Notes under the pieces: generated by a model | Database searches by the model: none | Seen by the model: only the letters and a program-made list of their open reading frames with translations | Told to the model about the DNA's origin: nothing | Position numbers and translations under genes: made by a program | From: JAZDJP01 sp043803805 | Lineage (GTDB): Bacteria > Planctomycetota > JAZDJP01 | NCBI GenBank assembly: GCA_043803805.1 | Contig: JAZDJP010000131.1 | Location: forward strand, 1-64,000 | Direction of reading: 5' to 3' | DNA length: 64,000 nt | Shown here: positions 33,477 to 42,462 of the stretch, one piece after another | Layout of the letters: every line of letters begins with the position of its first letter | Position numbering within the stretch: position 1 is the stretch's first letter

Positions 33477-35246
33477 GTGAACGGACGAATTTCTCAAGAT
33501 TCCATCGAGGCGGTCCAGCGGGCGGCCGATATTGTCGAGGTCGTTTCCGGCTATTTCCCCCTCCGCAAGGCCGGGCAGAATTTCAAGGCCTGCTGCCCAT
33601 TTCATGAGGAGAAGACCCCCTCATTCATGGTCCACCCCGGCAAGCAGATGTACTACTGCTTCGGGTGCAAGGCCGGCGGGAGCGTCTTCACATTTCTCAT
33701 GAAGATGGAACGTCTGGAGTTCCCGGAGGCGGTGCGGACGCTGGCGAAACGCTTCCATATCGTCCTCAAGGAGACCACAACCGATCCCCGCCGGGAGGAG
33801 GAAACCATCCGGGCGTTCAAGATTCTCGCATGGGCGGCGGCGGTGTTCCATCGGGTTCTGAAAAGCCCCGAAGGCGCAGCGGCCCGAACGTACGCCGTCC
33901 GGCGCGGCTGGAACGCGACCACGGTGGACGATTACCGGATGGGACTGGCCCCCCTCTCCTGGGATTTCCTTCTGAAGGAGGGCGGCCGGCGCGGCGTCGC
34001 ACCGGAGGAACTGACCCACTGCGGCCTTCTCGTTCGCAAGGAGGACGGCGGCGGATTTTACGACCGGTTCCGGGGACGGTTCATGTTCCCCATCGCGGAT
34101 GTGCAGGGCCGGATCGTCGGCTTCGGCGGACGCACCCTTGGGGAGGAGGAGCCCAAGTACCTGAACTCGCCGGAGACGCCGTACTTCTCGAAGGGCCGTC
34201 TCCTCTACGGCCTCGACCGGGCGAAGGCGGCCATGACGAAACAGGGCGTCGCCGTCATTACCGAGGGCTACACCGACGTCATCGCGGCCCAGACATCGGG
34301 CATCCCGAACGTGGTTGCCACGCTCGGCACGTCGCTCTCGCGGGACCACATCCGGCAGCTCAGGCGGTTCGCGGAACGCATCATCCTGGTTTACGACAGC
34401 GACGCGGGCGGGGACGTGGCGACGGAACGGGGGCTGGAAATCTTCCTGGAGGAGGACGTGGAGGCGGCGGTGGCCGACCTCCCCGAGGGGAAGGACCCGG
34501 CCGACGTCCTGGCGGTGGAGGGCGGCGCGGAGGTTTTCCGAAAGGCCCTTGAAAACGCGATGGACCTCTTTGACTTCAAACTCCTCCAGATCCGGAAGCG
34601 CGTCAACCTCGGCGATCCGGCGGGCGTCACACGCGCCGCGGACGAGATTCTCGGGACCCTCGCCAAGGCGTCGAATCCCGTCCGGCAGGCCGTATGGCTC
34701 CGCCGGGCGGCCGGTTCCCTCGGCGTTCCGGTGGAGGCCCTCGAGCGGCGGATGCGCGAGACGGCCCGCGGAACACGGGCCGGAACCGTCCCGGGGCCGG
34801 CGTCCGGCGCCCTGCGGGGCCCGGCGGCGGCGCCGAACGTCCCGGCAGCGGAGGAGTGGCTGGTGTCGGCGTTCCTCCACCAGCCCGCGCTCCTGGCGGA
34901 CCCGGCGCTCGCGATCAACCCCGAGGATCTCTCCCATGCGGAACTCCGGGAAATCCTCACGGCGGTGAAGGCGAACGCCGCGGCCGGCGAGGAAATTGTG
35001 CCGCGCCTGCTGGCAACGTTCGGGGGAAGCGAGGCCCTGTCGGCCCGGCTCGTCGCGGCATATGACGCGACGAAGGAAAACGCCGATTACGCGACGATCG
35101 CCCGGGACTGCCTGACGCGGATCGCCGCGCGGCGGCGCAAAACGGCGTTCGCGGCGAAACGGACCGCCCTCCGGGACGCGGAAGGGCGTCACGACGAGCA
35201 GGCCGTGACGGAAAATCTTGAAGGACTTCAGAAATTGCTGGCGTAG
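33477..35246 (+). CDS. dnaG: DNA primase
   Basis: 589 aa, GTG start at 33477. Makes RNA primers at the replication fork. CHC2 zinc finger (CCPFHEEKTPSF ... YYCFGC), RNA-polymerase core with LNSPETPYFSKGRLLYGL, and TOPRIM with VITEGYTDVI and LVYDSDAGGDVA. The C-terminal helicase-binding part (~430-589) is short and Ala-rich. First gene of the conserved dnaG-rpoD block. Confidence 0.97.
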   Translation: MNGRISQDSIEAVQRAADIVEVVSGYFPLRKAGQNFKACCPFHEEKTPSFMVHPGKQMYYCFGCKAGGSVFTFLMKMERLEFPEAVRTLAKRFHIVLKETTTDPRREEETIRAFKILAWAAAVFHRVLKSPEGAAARTYAVRRGWNATTVDDYRMGLAPLSWDFLLKEGGRRGVAPEELTHCGLLVRKEDGGGFYDRFRGRFMFPIADVQGRIVGFGGRTLGEEEPKYLNSPETPYFSKGRLLYGLDRAKAAMTKQGVAVITEGYTDVIAAQTSGIPNVVATLGTSLSRDHIRQLRRFAERIILVYDSDAGGDVATERGLEIFLEEDVEAAVADLPEGKDPADVLAVEGGAEVFRKALENAMDLFDFKLLQIRKRVNLGDPAGVTRAADEILGTLAKASNPVRQAVWLRRAAGSLGVPVEALERRMRETARGTRAGTVPGPASGALRGPAAAPNVPAAEEWLVSAFLHQPALLADPALAINPEDLSHAELREILTAVKANAAAGEEIVPRLLATFGGSEALSARLVAAYDATKENADYATIARDCLTRIAARRRKTAFAAKRTALRDAEGRHDEQAVTENLEGLQKLLA

Positions 35247-35282
35247 GCATTTTAAAAACTCATTTTCGACGCGGAGACGGAC

Positions 35283-36914
35283 ATGTCCAAACCCGACGGG
35301 ATGAAAGCGCTGGTCGAGCAGGGGAAGGCTCGCGGCTACGTCACCTACGAAGAACTCAACGAGGCCCTGCCCGAGGATTCGGTCTCCCCGGAGAAGATCG
35401 ACGATCTCCTCATCACCCTCGACGAGATGGGCATCGGTGTCGTGGACGAAGCGGAGCGCGAGGAGCGCGAACGCGATGGCGCCCGGAAGGAGGAGGAGCC
35501 CGAGGAGCGCGCGGACCCGCACCCCGCGCCGGCCATCGATGACCCCGTCCGGATGTACCTCTCCCAGATGGGCGAGATCCCGCTCCTCACGCGCGAGGAG
35601 GAAATCTACCTCGCCAAGAAGGTCGAGGTCGCCCGGCAGCGTTACCGCCTGAAAGCGCTTGAGAGCGGCCATGCCCTGACAAAGGCCATCGCGGTCCTGG
35701 AGGACGTGGTAAAGGGCAACCTCCCCTTCGACCGGACGCTCAAGATCGCCAACGATTTCAGCCTTGCCAAGGTTCCGGTGTTCAAACGGGTCGAGGCCGC
35801 GATCGCGACCCTGAAACGGCTCCTCGAGAAAGACGCCGTGGACTTCCGGCTCCTCTGCCGGCCCGGGCTGTCGGCGGACTCCACCGCGCGGATCCGCCGC
35901 CGATTCCGGATACGTCGGGTGAAGGGGGCGATCCTCGTCGAGGAGTTCGGCATCCGCCTCCGGTTCATCAAGCAGTGCCTCGAGGATTTCGAGGCGGCCC
36001 ACCACCGCATGGCGACCCTCGAACGGGAAGTAGCCCGCCCGCGCAACCGCCGAGGCGAGAAGGATCGGGCTCGACGGGCGCGGGTCCGGAAGGAACTCAA
36101 CGCCCTGGAACTCAACCTCCTCGAGACGGCGCGGCCGTTGCGCTCCCGGATCGAACAGGCCAAGCGCCTCTTCAAGGACTACGAGAGCGCGAAGCGGCGA
36201 CTCTCCGCGGGAAACCTGCGCCTGGTGGTCTCCATCGCGAAAAAATACCGCAACCGGGGCCTCTCGTTTCTGGATCTCATCCAGGAAGGGAACACCGGCC
36301 TCATGAAGGCCGTGGAGAAATACGAGTACAAGAAAGGCTACAAGTTCAGCACGTACGCCACGTGGTGGATCCGGCAGGCCATCACCCGGTCCATCGCCGA
36401 CCAGGCACGGACCATTCGCATCCCGGTCCACATGATCGAGACCATGAGCAAACTCCGCAACGCCTCGCGGAAGCTCCTCCAACAGGAGGGGCGCGACGGG
36501 ACCATCGAGGAGATCGCGCGGCTGGCGTCGGTGCCGCTGGACGAGGCGCGTCGCGTCATGAAGGTCTCCAAGCAGCCGATTTCCCTCGATCGGCCCATCG
36601 GCGAGAGCGAAGACAGCTTCTTCGGGGATTTCCTGGAGGACGACAGCATCGAGGCGCCGTCGGTGGCCGCCTCCCACGAGATGCTCAAGGACAAACTGGC
36701 GCAGGTTCTGGACACGCTGACCTACCGCGAACGGGAGATCATCAAACTCCGGTACGGACTCAAGGACGGTAGCACCTACACCCTCGAAGAGGTCGGCAAG
36801 CGTTTCAAGGTCACCCGCGAACGCGTCCGGCAGATCGAGGCGAAGGCGGTCCACAAACTCCAGCACCCGGTTCGGAGCCGGCGGCTCGAAGGGTTCGTGG
36901 ACCTGGCCAAGTAG
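35283..36914 (+). CDS. rpoD: RNA polymerase primary sigma factor
   Basis: 543 aa. Region 1.1-like N-terminus (YVTYEELNEALPEDSVSPEKIDDL), region 1.2 (DPVRMYLSQMGEIPLLTREEEI), a charged non-conserved insert, region 2 (NLRLVVSIAKKYRNRGLSF, FSTYATWWIRQAITR), region 3, and region 4.2 HTH (TLEEVGKRFKVTRERVRQIE). Recognises TTGACA/TATAAT-type promoters, several of which are visible in this window. 36 bp after dnaG. Confidence 0.97.
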   Translation: MSKPDGMKALVEQGKARGYVTYEELNEALPEDSVSPEKIDDLLITLDEMGIGVVDEAEREERERDGARKEEEPEERADPHPAPAIDDPVRMYLSQMGEIPLLTREEEIYLAKKVEVARQRYRLKALESGHALTKAIAVLEDVVKGNLPFDRTLKIANDFSLAKVPVFKRVEAAIATLKRLLEKDAVDFRLLCRPGLSADSTARIRRRFRIRRVKGAILVEEFGIRLRFIKQCLEDFEAAHHRMATLEREVARPRNRRGEKDRARRARVRKELNALELNLLETARPLRSRIEQAKRLFKDYESAKRRLSAGNLRLVVSIAKKYRNRGLSFLDLIQEGNTGLMKAVEKYEYKKGYKFSTYATWWIRQAITRSIADQARTIRIPVHMIETMSKLRNASRKLLQQEGRDGTIEEIARLASVPLDEARRVMKVSKQPISLDRPIGESEDSFFGDFLEDDSIEAPSVAASHEMLKDKLAQVLDTLTYREREIIKLRYGLKDGSTYTLEEVGKRFKVTRERVRQIEAKAVHKLQHPVRSRRLEGFVDLAK

Positions 36915-37003
36915 GAGCCTATCCGAATATCTCGCGCCAGTTGCGTTGCGAGCGCCGGGGGGTTGGATACAAGGGGCGACGCCGTAGACGGCCCCCCGCC
37001 GCC

Positions 37004-37092
37004 GCAACCGAGGCCCGGGAGGGCCGAGGTCGGCGATTCTTATCGCCCCGAGCGACAGCGAGGGCGCGTAGCCGGAGGCGGAGCGCAACCCG
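37004..37092. other. Conserved two-hairpin intergenic element, copy A
   Basis: Starts GCAACCG, then stem GGCCC-GGGA-GGGCC (37012-37025), GAGGTC (37026-37031), stem GGCGAT-TCTT-ATCGCC (37032-37047), CC, then a GC-rich tail containing GTAGCCGGAG and GCGCAAC. The same order of loops and flanks with different paired bases occurs at 44460-44550. No known RNA family recognised. Confidence 0.7.
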
Positions 37093-37127
37093 TGGATTCC
37101 GGGAATCATTTCCGGACGGCGAATCCG

Positions 37128-37156
37128 TTGGAAAATCCGTTCCGGGTCGCTATCAT
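37128..37156 (+). promoter_or_regulatory. Promoter of the zinc-ribbon gene, nearly leaderless
   Basis: TTGGAA (37128-37133), 17-bp spacer, TATCAT (37151-37156). Expected transcription start about 37163, with GTG at 37162 and ATG at 37168. Confidence 0.6.
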
Positions 37157-37167
37157 ACGTTGTGGAA

Positions 37168-37872
37168 ATGAGCGTCCTTGACCACCTCGAACGTCTGAAG
37201 GCCATCCAGGAGATTGACCGGGAGATCCTCGCCCTCGGGGAGACCCTCGAGGCCCTGCCCCGCGCCCTGGCCGACGAAGAGCAGCGGGTCCGCCTCCTCG
37301 GGGAGGAACACGCGGCCGCCGTCGAGAACGTCAGGACCCTCAGGATAAACGTGGCCGCCCTCGAACTCGACCTCCGGTCAAAGGAGGACGAGACGGCGAA
37401 ACTCAACGTCCAGCTCAATCAGGTCAAGACCAACAAGGAATACACGGCGCTCATGGGCGCCATCCAGATCCACAAGACGGACATCGGAAAACTGGAGGAC
37501 ATCCTCCTCGCGGCGATGAACGAGGTCGAGGTCGCGGACGCGGCCGCGAAGGTCGTCGCGGGAAGGGTCGCCGCGGGACAGGAGTCCCTCGCGCGCAAAC
37601 GCGGCGAGATCGAGGCCGCCCGCCGGGACGCCGAGGCCCGGTGCGCCGCACGGAAGGCCGATCGCCAGAACCTCGCCAAGGACGTGGACCCGGCCGGGCT
37701 TCAGCAGTACGAACGGATCTTCCGGGGCCTGCGGGACGCGGTGGTTGTGCCGGTCGAGGACGGCGCCTGCCAGGGATGCCGGATTTCGCTGCGCCCCCAG
37801 ATCATCTCGGTGCTCATGGGCGGAAAGACGCTCGTCACGTGCCCGAACTGCCAGCGGATCCTCCACCTCTGA
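37168..37872 (+). CDS. Zinc-ribbon coiled-coil protein (C4-type, DUF164-like)
   Basis: 234 aa from ATG 37168. A long antiparallel coiled coil (~5-170, QVKTNKEYTALMGAI in the middle) is followed by a C-terminal zinc ribbon with CQGCRISLRP and CPNCQRIL. Members of this family occur next to rnhA-like and dnaG/rpoD genes in many bacteria; the molecular role is not established. The RNase H gene starts 5 bp downstream. Confidence 0.88.
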   Translation: MSVLDHLERLKAIQEIDREILALGETLEALPRALADEEQRVRLLGEEHAAAVENVRTLRINVAALELDLRSKEDETAKLNVQLNQVKTNKEYTALMGAIQIHKTDIGKLEDILLAAMNEVEVADAAAKVVAGRVAAGQESLARKRGEIEAARRDAEARCAARKADRQNLAKDVDPAGLQQYERIFRGLRDAVVVPVEDGACQGCRISLRPQIISVLMGGKTLVTCPNCQRILHL

Positions 37873-37877
37873 CCGCC

Positions 37878-38342
37878 GTGCCCCATCGTTCCCCGCACAC
37901 CGTCCAACACCTCAAACCCGTCTCCGGCGGCCCGAAGCGCCTGATCATCCACACGGACGGATCCGCCATCGGCAATCCGGGCCCCGCGGGGATCGGATTC
38001 ATCTTCCACGACGACACCGGGAACAAGATTTTCGAGGCCAGCCGCGCCATCGGCCATGCCACGAACAATGTCGCCGAGTACCGGGCGCTCATCGCGGCGC
38101 TCGAGGAGGCGCGCGCACGCGGCGCGGAGGGGGTCGCCGTCCAAAGCGACAGCGAACTCATGGTCCGCCAGATGACGGGCGAATACCGGGTGAAGCACCC
38201 CGACCTCAAACCCCTTTTTGCGCAGGCGCAGGCCCTCGCGTCGGCGTTCGCGGAATTTTCCATCGCGCACGTCCGGCGGGAGGGGAACCGCGGGGCGGAC
38301 CGGCTCGCGTTCAACGCCACGGAAGCGCCCCCCGTCTCATGA
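37878..38342 (+). CDS. rnhA: Ribonuclease H (RNase HI-like)
   Basis: 154 aa from GTG 37878, the only start fitting the 5-bp gap after the zinc-ribbon stop. Cleaves RNA in RNA-DNA hybrids. Catalytic acids in HTDGSAIGNPG (Asp), NNVAEYRAL (Glu), VQSDSELMVRQ (Asp) and EGNRGADRLA (Asp); this is the YpdQ/RNase H-like subtype that lacks the basic protrusion. Overlaps the next gene by 4 bp (ATGA). Confidence 0.9.
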   Translation: MPHRSPHTVQHLKPVSGGPKRLIIHTDGSAIGNPGPAGIGFIFHDDTGNKIFEASRAIGHATNNVAEYRALIAALEEARARGAEGVAVQSDSELMVRQMTGEYRVKHPDLKPLFAQAQALASAFAEFSIAHVRREGNRGADRLAFNATEAPPVS

Positions 38343-39058
38343 AACCGCTGCGCCTCCTGTTCCCCAAGAGCGTGAAATCCCCGCCGGATTTCGAGCCGGA
38401 GGCCGTGGCGATCGGGGAACGCGTCCGCCCCTTCACGATGACCTCCCCCGAACGGATCTACGCGGTCATTCAGGCCGTGAACCACATCGTCCGCGCGGGG
38501 ATTCCCGGGGACCTCGTCGAGTGCGGGGTGTGGCGGGGCGGAAGCTCCATGGCGGCGGCGCTCACACTCCTCGGCCGGGGGGTCACCGATCGCGACCTGC
38601 ACCTGTTCGACACCTTCGAGGGGATGCCCGCGCCCGGGCCTGAGGACAGGACCTTCTCCGGGGAAAACCCCCGCGAACGCTGGAACCGCCAGCGGCGGTC
38701 GGGTCAGGGCAGCGCCTGGTCCTCCGTGCCCCTGGAAGACGTGCGACGTAACGTCACGGGGACGGGCTACCCCGCCTCCCGCCTCCACTTCATCAAGGGG
38801 ATGGTCGAAACAACAATCCCGGAAAAGGCCCCGGACAAAATCGCCCTCCTGCGTCTGGATACGGACTGGTACGCCTCCACAAAGCACGAACTGGATCATC
38901 TCTTTCCCCGTCTGGCCCGGGGCGGTGTTTTGATTATTGACGACTACGGCCACTGGGAAGGGGCGCGGAAGGCCGTGGACGAATACTTCACGGCGCACGA
39001 CGTGAAAATGCTCCTGGCGCGGGTGGACTACACGGCGAGGATGGGCGTCACGCCGTGA
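38339..39058 (+). CDS. TylF/MycF-type O-methyltransferase-like protein
   Basis: 239 aa. SAM-dependent methyltransferase: PGDLVECGVWRGGSS binding loop, LHLFDTFEGMPAP, acidic metal-binding DTDWYASTKHELDHLFP and LIIDDYGHWEGARKAVDEY. In the family these transfer a methyl group to sugar hydroxyls of antibiotics or glycans; here no biosynthetic cluster is nearby, so a cell-surface sugar is more likely. Translationally coupled to rnhA. Confidence 0.85.
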   Translation: MKPLRLLFPKSVKSPPDFEPEAVAIGERVRPFTMTSPERIYAVIQAVNHIVRAGIPGDLVECGVWRGGSSMAAALTLLGRGVTDRDLHLFDTFEGMPAPGPEDRTFSGENPRERWNRQRRSGQGSAWSSVPLEDVRRNVTGTGYPASRLHFIKGMVETTIPEKAPDKIALLRLDTDWYASTKHELDHLFPRLARGGVLIIDDYGHWEGARKAVDEYFTAHDVKMLLARVDYTARMGVTP

Positions 39059-39078
39059 ATCGTTTCATGTAAACATCC

Positions 39079-39588
39079 CTACGGCTTCCCCGTTCCCCGA
39101 AGCCCGAGAATAAGTTCCACCTCCCCGCGCGGCATGCCGGATTCCCGGGCGATGGCGGCCACATCGCTTCCCGCATCGGCGAGGCGATAGATGGCGGCGT
39201 ACCGGACGGCCAGGACCCGGGCGGCCGCATCGGGCGACCGGGGCGGCGGGGAAGCAACCGTTGACGCGGTCCCCGCCGTGACGGGCGCGCCGACGCCACA
39301 GGGAGACGCGGGAGACTCATCCATCAACGCGATGCGTTCATCGGCCTCGCGAATGAGCCGCTCCAGTTCCCGCGTTCGGCGGTCCAGCGTCACGTTCATC
39401 TCCCGGGCGGCCTTCTCGATCTCCGTCAGAAGTTCGGCCGCGCTCCGGCCGGCGGCATCCGCCCCGACGCCGGAATGCCCGCCGGGGGCATTCCGCGAGG
39501 CCCGCCGGAGCCGGAGCGCCGCATAAATCGAAATCGCCCCGAGGACGATGACCACCAGACGCAGCATGTCCAAAGGTTCAATCGTCAT
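39079..39588 (-). CDS. Membrane-anchored coiled-coil protein with C-terminal HTH-like segment
   Basis: 169 aa. One N-terminal membrane helix (~9-25), a coiled coil (~50-92, TEIEKAAREMNVTLDRRTRE), a Pro-rich linker, and a C-terminal YRLADAGSDVAAIARESGMP helix-turn-helix-like end. The layout resembles DUF2802/DUF6115-type proteins found near motility genes. Shares direction with larC, 15 bp apart. Confidence 0.65.
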   Translation of the reverse strand: MTIEPLDMLRLVVIVLGAISIYAALRLRRASRNAPGGHSGVGADAAGRSAAELLTEIEKAAREMNVTLDRRTRELERLIREADERIALMDESPASPCGVGAPVTAGTASTVASPPPRSPDAAARVLAVRYAAIYRLADAGSDVAAIARESGMPRGEVELILGLRGTGKP

Positions 39589-39603
39589 ATCATCCCCATC
39601 CCA

Positions 39604-40773
39604 TCATGGCGGGCCGGCGCTCCCGGCGGCCCGACGGGCCTCCTCCCAGACCACCAGAAACGACGCTCCGCACGTCTCCGCCAGCCGCCGGCAATCTTCG
39701 TATTCGGGAGCGGTCTTGAAGAGCACCCCACCCCGGAACCCGAATTTCACCCGCACCGGCTCGCCGCGCACCGTCACCGTCCGCACCTCCCGATCCAGCA
39801 CCGTCCGCCCGCAACGGGAACGCCGTACGCCGAAGGTCGTCGTCTCCCGAAGAAGCATCTCCTCGAGCGCCGGGGCCTTCTCCGGCGCCGCCAGAACCGT
39901 GAGGAGCACCCCCGGCCGATTCTTCTTCATCTGGACGGGAGCGAGAAAGACATCGAGCGCCCCAGCAGAGTAAAGCCGCGTCATGACGGGTTCATAGGCC
40001 TGCGGGATCATGTCGTCGAGGTTCGTCTCGAGGACGACCACCTCGTCGCCGCCGGTCATCGCCTCCCCCATGTATATTGAAAGGACATTCGGAACCGGCC
40101 CGCCGTCGCGGCTCCCCGCGCCGCGGCCGATGGTTTCAAGACGCATCGCCGGATGCGTCCCGAACGAGACGCCCAGCGTCGTCAGGATGGCCGCCCCCGT
40201 CGGAGTCGTGAGCTCGTGATCCCCTCCGGCGAACCGGACGGGGCGTCCTTTCAGCAATTCCATCGTCGCCGGGGCGGGCGCCGCGAGAGGCCCGTGCCCG
40301 GTGTTCACCACCCCACCCCCCGCGAGGAATTCCGATGTCTCGACACGTTCCACCCCGAGCCGCGCGAATCCGAGGACCGCCCCCGCAACCTCCACGATGG
40401 CGTCCACCGCGCCGACCTCGTGGAAATGGACCTTCTCGAGGGGAACGCCGTGAACCCGGGCCTCGGCCTCTCCCAGGCGGCGGAAAATGTCCACGCATCG
40501 GGAGGCCGCCTCCGGCGGAAGGCCGCTTCCCCGGAAAATCTCCCGGATGCCGGAAAATGTGCGGGGATGCGACTGGGGAGGGGCCACAACCTCGGCCCGA
40601 AGGACTTCCATCCCGCCCCGGCGGACGCGCTCCGTCCGGAGCTCGAAGGGCCCGATCGCAAGCCGCCGGATCTCCCCCGCGAGCCACTCCCGATCCGCTC
40701 CGGCATCGAGAAGCGCCGCAAGGATCATGTCGCCCGCGGCGCCGGAAGGCATGTCCACGTAGGCCAGTTTCAT
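39604..40773 (-). CDS. larC: Nickel-pincer cofactor biosynthesis protein LarC
   Basis: 389 aa. LarC inserts nickel into the pyridinium-based pincer cofactor of lactate racemase-type enzymes. Diagnostic MKLAYVDMPSGAAGDMILAAL start, HFHEVGAVDAIVEV, TPTGAAIL and the C-terminal ETNLDDMIPQAYE with PGVLLTVL. Single full-length frame, whereas some species split it into larC1/larC2. LarB, LarE and LarA are not in this window, so the target enzyme is unknown. Confidence 0.93.
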   Translation of the reverse strand: MKLAYVDMPSGAAGDMILAALLDAGADREWLAGEIRRLAIGPFELRTERVRRGGMEVLRAEVVAPPQSHPRTFSGIREIFRGSGLPPEAASRCVDIFRRLGEAEARVHGVPLEKVHFHEVGAVDAIVEVAGAVLGFARLGVERVETSEFLAGGGVVNTGHGPLAAPAPATMELLKGRPVRFAGGDHELTTPTGAAILTTLGVSFGTHPAMRLETIGRGAGSRDGGPVPNVLSIYMGEAMTGGDEVVVLETNLDDMIPQAYEPVMTRLYSAGALDVFLAPVQMKKNRPGVLLTVLAAPEKAPALEEMLLRETTTFGVRRSRCGRTVLDREVRTVTVRGEPVRVKFGFRGGVLFKTAPEYEDCRRLAETCGASFLVVWEEARRAAGSAGPP

Positions 40774-40851
40774 CGGGATAAAACCTTCCTGAATGTCAGC
40801 AAAACGGCGACCCGGAGCGTACAGGGACGACCGCAGACTGGCCGGTCTCCA

Positions 40852-40880
40852 GACTCGGCGACTCGCAGACTCGCCGACTC
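40852..40880. repeat. 8-bp-period array GACTCNNN x4
   Basis: GACTC at 40852, 40860, 40868 and 40876; same repeat type as 1848-1884. Confidence 0.85.
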
Positions 40881-41076
40881 ACTCTTCCCCCTTGCCCTTG
40901 AAATATTTCATCCCCAGCTTGACAAAGGTGCTGGCGCTCCCCGCGATGTCGTCCAAGCGCTTCATGATGCGGTTCATCTTGATCTCGAGAATGATGAAAA
41001 GGACCAGAAGCATCATCACCGCGAGGCTCGCGAGCACCGCGATGAGAATGGTGAATCCTTCCTGATCGATACCCAT
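40879..41076 (-). CDS. Small single-span membrane protein
   Basis: 65 aa, GGAGG upstream of ATG 41076. One hydrophobic helix (~8-30) followed by a basic amphipathic tail (KMNRIMKRLDDIAGSASTFVKLG). It lies 15 bp downstream of the Ser/Thr kinase, so it may be a partner or simply a small envelope protein. No family recognised. Confidence 0.7.
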   Translation of the reverse strand: MGIDQEGFTILIAVLASLAVMMLLVLFIILEIKMNRIMKRLDDIAGSASTFVKLGMKYFKGKGEE

Positions 41077-41091
41077 GCCGCGCCTCCGGAA

Positions 41092-42363
41092 TCAGTTCTG
41101 CGTGGTCACGTACACCATGACCAGGAAAAGCGCCAGGAGAATCGTCGCCATGGCCCAGCCGGCCCACACCCAGACCCGGAGACGCCGCATGTCGTCGGCG
41201 AGGTCCTTCCGTTCCTCTTCCATCCGGGCGAGTTTCAACTTCTCGGCCTCGAAGGCGCGGACAATGGCCGTTCGCCCCACGGCGAGCCGCCGGGAGGACG
41301 GGAGTTCCCCCACGCGTACAAGCTCCAGGTCTCCGAAAAGCTCCCCGAAATCGATGTAGCGGTCGTCCGGATCCTTGGCCATCATCCGGTTGATGATCTC
41401 CGCCACCCCTTCCGGGATGGCCGAATTGACGCTCCGCACCGGCGGCGGTTCGTCCCGGACGTGCTGGCGAAGGACGTCGGAACCCGCCCCCGTGAACGGG
41501 GTGCGCCCGGTGACCATGTGATAGAAGGAGGCCCCGAGCGAATAGAGGTCGCTCCGGTAATCGATGTCCCGTTGCCCCGTCGCCTGCTCGGGGGAGATGT
41601 AGTCGGGCGTCCCCAAAACGAACCCGGCCTTGAAGAGGCGATCGTCCAGCGCCGACTTCACGAACCCGAAATCGGAAAGTTTCGCGGTGCCGTCCCGCGT
41701 CAGCAGGATGTTCCCGGGCTTCACGTCCCGATGGACGATTTTGTGGCGCTGGATGTAATTCAAGGCCCGGGAGATTTGGATGATGATATCCACCGCCTGG
41801 GTGAGGGGGAGCGGGCCGTTGCGTTCGATGACATCCTCCACCGTCGGACCGTCCACATACTCCATCGAGAAATAATAGGCGTTCGCGGCGGCGCCGAAGT
41901 CATAGACCTGGATGAGATTCTGGTGGCTCATCTGGCCGACGATGCGGGCCTCCATGAGGAAGCGCTTCTTGAAATCCTCCTCGTCGAGCCATCGTTCGTG
42001 AAGAACCTTGAGGGCCACCAGGCGCGCCATGGAGATCTGCTTCGCCTTGAAAACGGTGCCGACGGCTCCCTTGCCGAGGACTTCGAGGATCTCGTAGCCC
42101 GGAATCTGAAGACCCTTGCGCCGGTGATCCTCGACGAGACGCTTCTGGGCCCGGAGAAGCGCCATGACCTGGGCCCGGGTCATGTACCCCTTGGCCAGGA
42201 CAATGCTTCCGAACTTGACGGAGGCGATCCCCTGCTTGCGGCGCTCTTTCTGGACCTCGAGGCAGTCGGCGACCTGCGTCTCCGTGAGAAGGTTGTTCTT
42301 GAGCGCGATGCGCCCGAACTGGAAATCCTTCTCGAAATTCTTGTCTTTGACCGTGATGGACAT
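41092..42363 (-). CDS. Membrane Ser/Thr protein kinase with MshEN-like N-terminus
   Basis: 423 aa from ATG 42363, preferred because GAGG lies 6 bp upstream; ATG 42375 is an alternative. Residues ~10-85 contain two MshEN-like half-repeats (FGRIALKNNLLTETQVADCL and FGSIVLAKGYMTRAQVMALL). Kinase domain ~90-350: GKGAVGTVF, VALKVL, HRDVKPGNILL, DFGFVKS, GTPDYISPEQA. A C-terminal coiled segment and one membrane helix (~397-417) follow. Hanks-type kinase facing the cytoplasm; substrates unknown. Confidence 0.9.
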   Translation of the reverse strand: MSITVKDKNFEKDFQFGRIALKNNLLTETQVADCLEVQKERRKQGIASVKFGSIVLAKGYMTRAQVMALLRAQKRLVEDHRRKGLQIPGYEILEVLGKGAVGTVFKAKQISMARLVALKVLHERWLDEEDFKKRFLMEARIVGQMSHQNLIQVYDFGAAANAYYFSMEYVDGPTVEDVIERNGPLPLTQAVDIIIQISRALNYIQRHKIVHRDVKPGNILLTRDGTAKLSDFGFVKSALDDRLFKAGFVLGTPDYISPEQATGQRDIDYRSDLYSLGASFYHMVTGRTPFTGAGSDVLRQHVRDEPPPVRSVNSAIPEGVAEIINRMMAKDPDDRYIDFGELFGDLELVRVGELPSSRRLAVGRTAIVRAFEAEKLKLARMEEERKDLADDMRRLRVWVWAGWAMATILLALFLVMVYVTTQN

Positions 42364-42462
42364 CTGAAACCTCATCGAATCCGCCGCATGCGCGGCGGGA
42401 TCCCGCGCGAGCCCCGAATCGCTACTCTAGCCGGGAGGGCGGAAAAATGCAATAATGATGTC

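Noticed and set aside
36915..37161. RNase P RNA, 6S RNA or tmRNA between rpoD and the zinc-ribbon gene
   Set aside because: None of the conserved cores of these RNAs is visible; only the two-hairpin element and a promoter are seen.
33621..37418. 3.8-kb minus-strand open frame antisense to dnaG and rpoD
   Set aside because: GC-rich antisense frame with no domain; the plus-strand genes are certain.
40153..42420. Very long plus-strand frame opposite larC and the Ser/Thr kinase
   Set aside because: Composition is Arg/His/Pro-rich shadow sequence antisense to two motif-complete genes; only its last part from 42463 (mnmA) is real.
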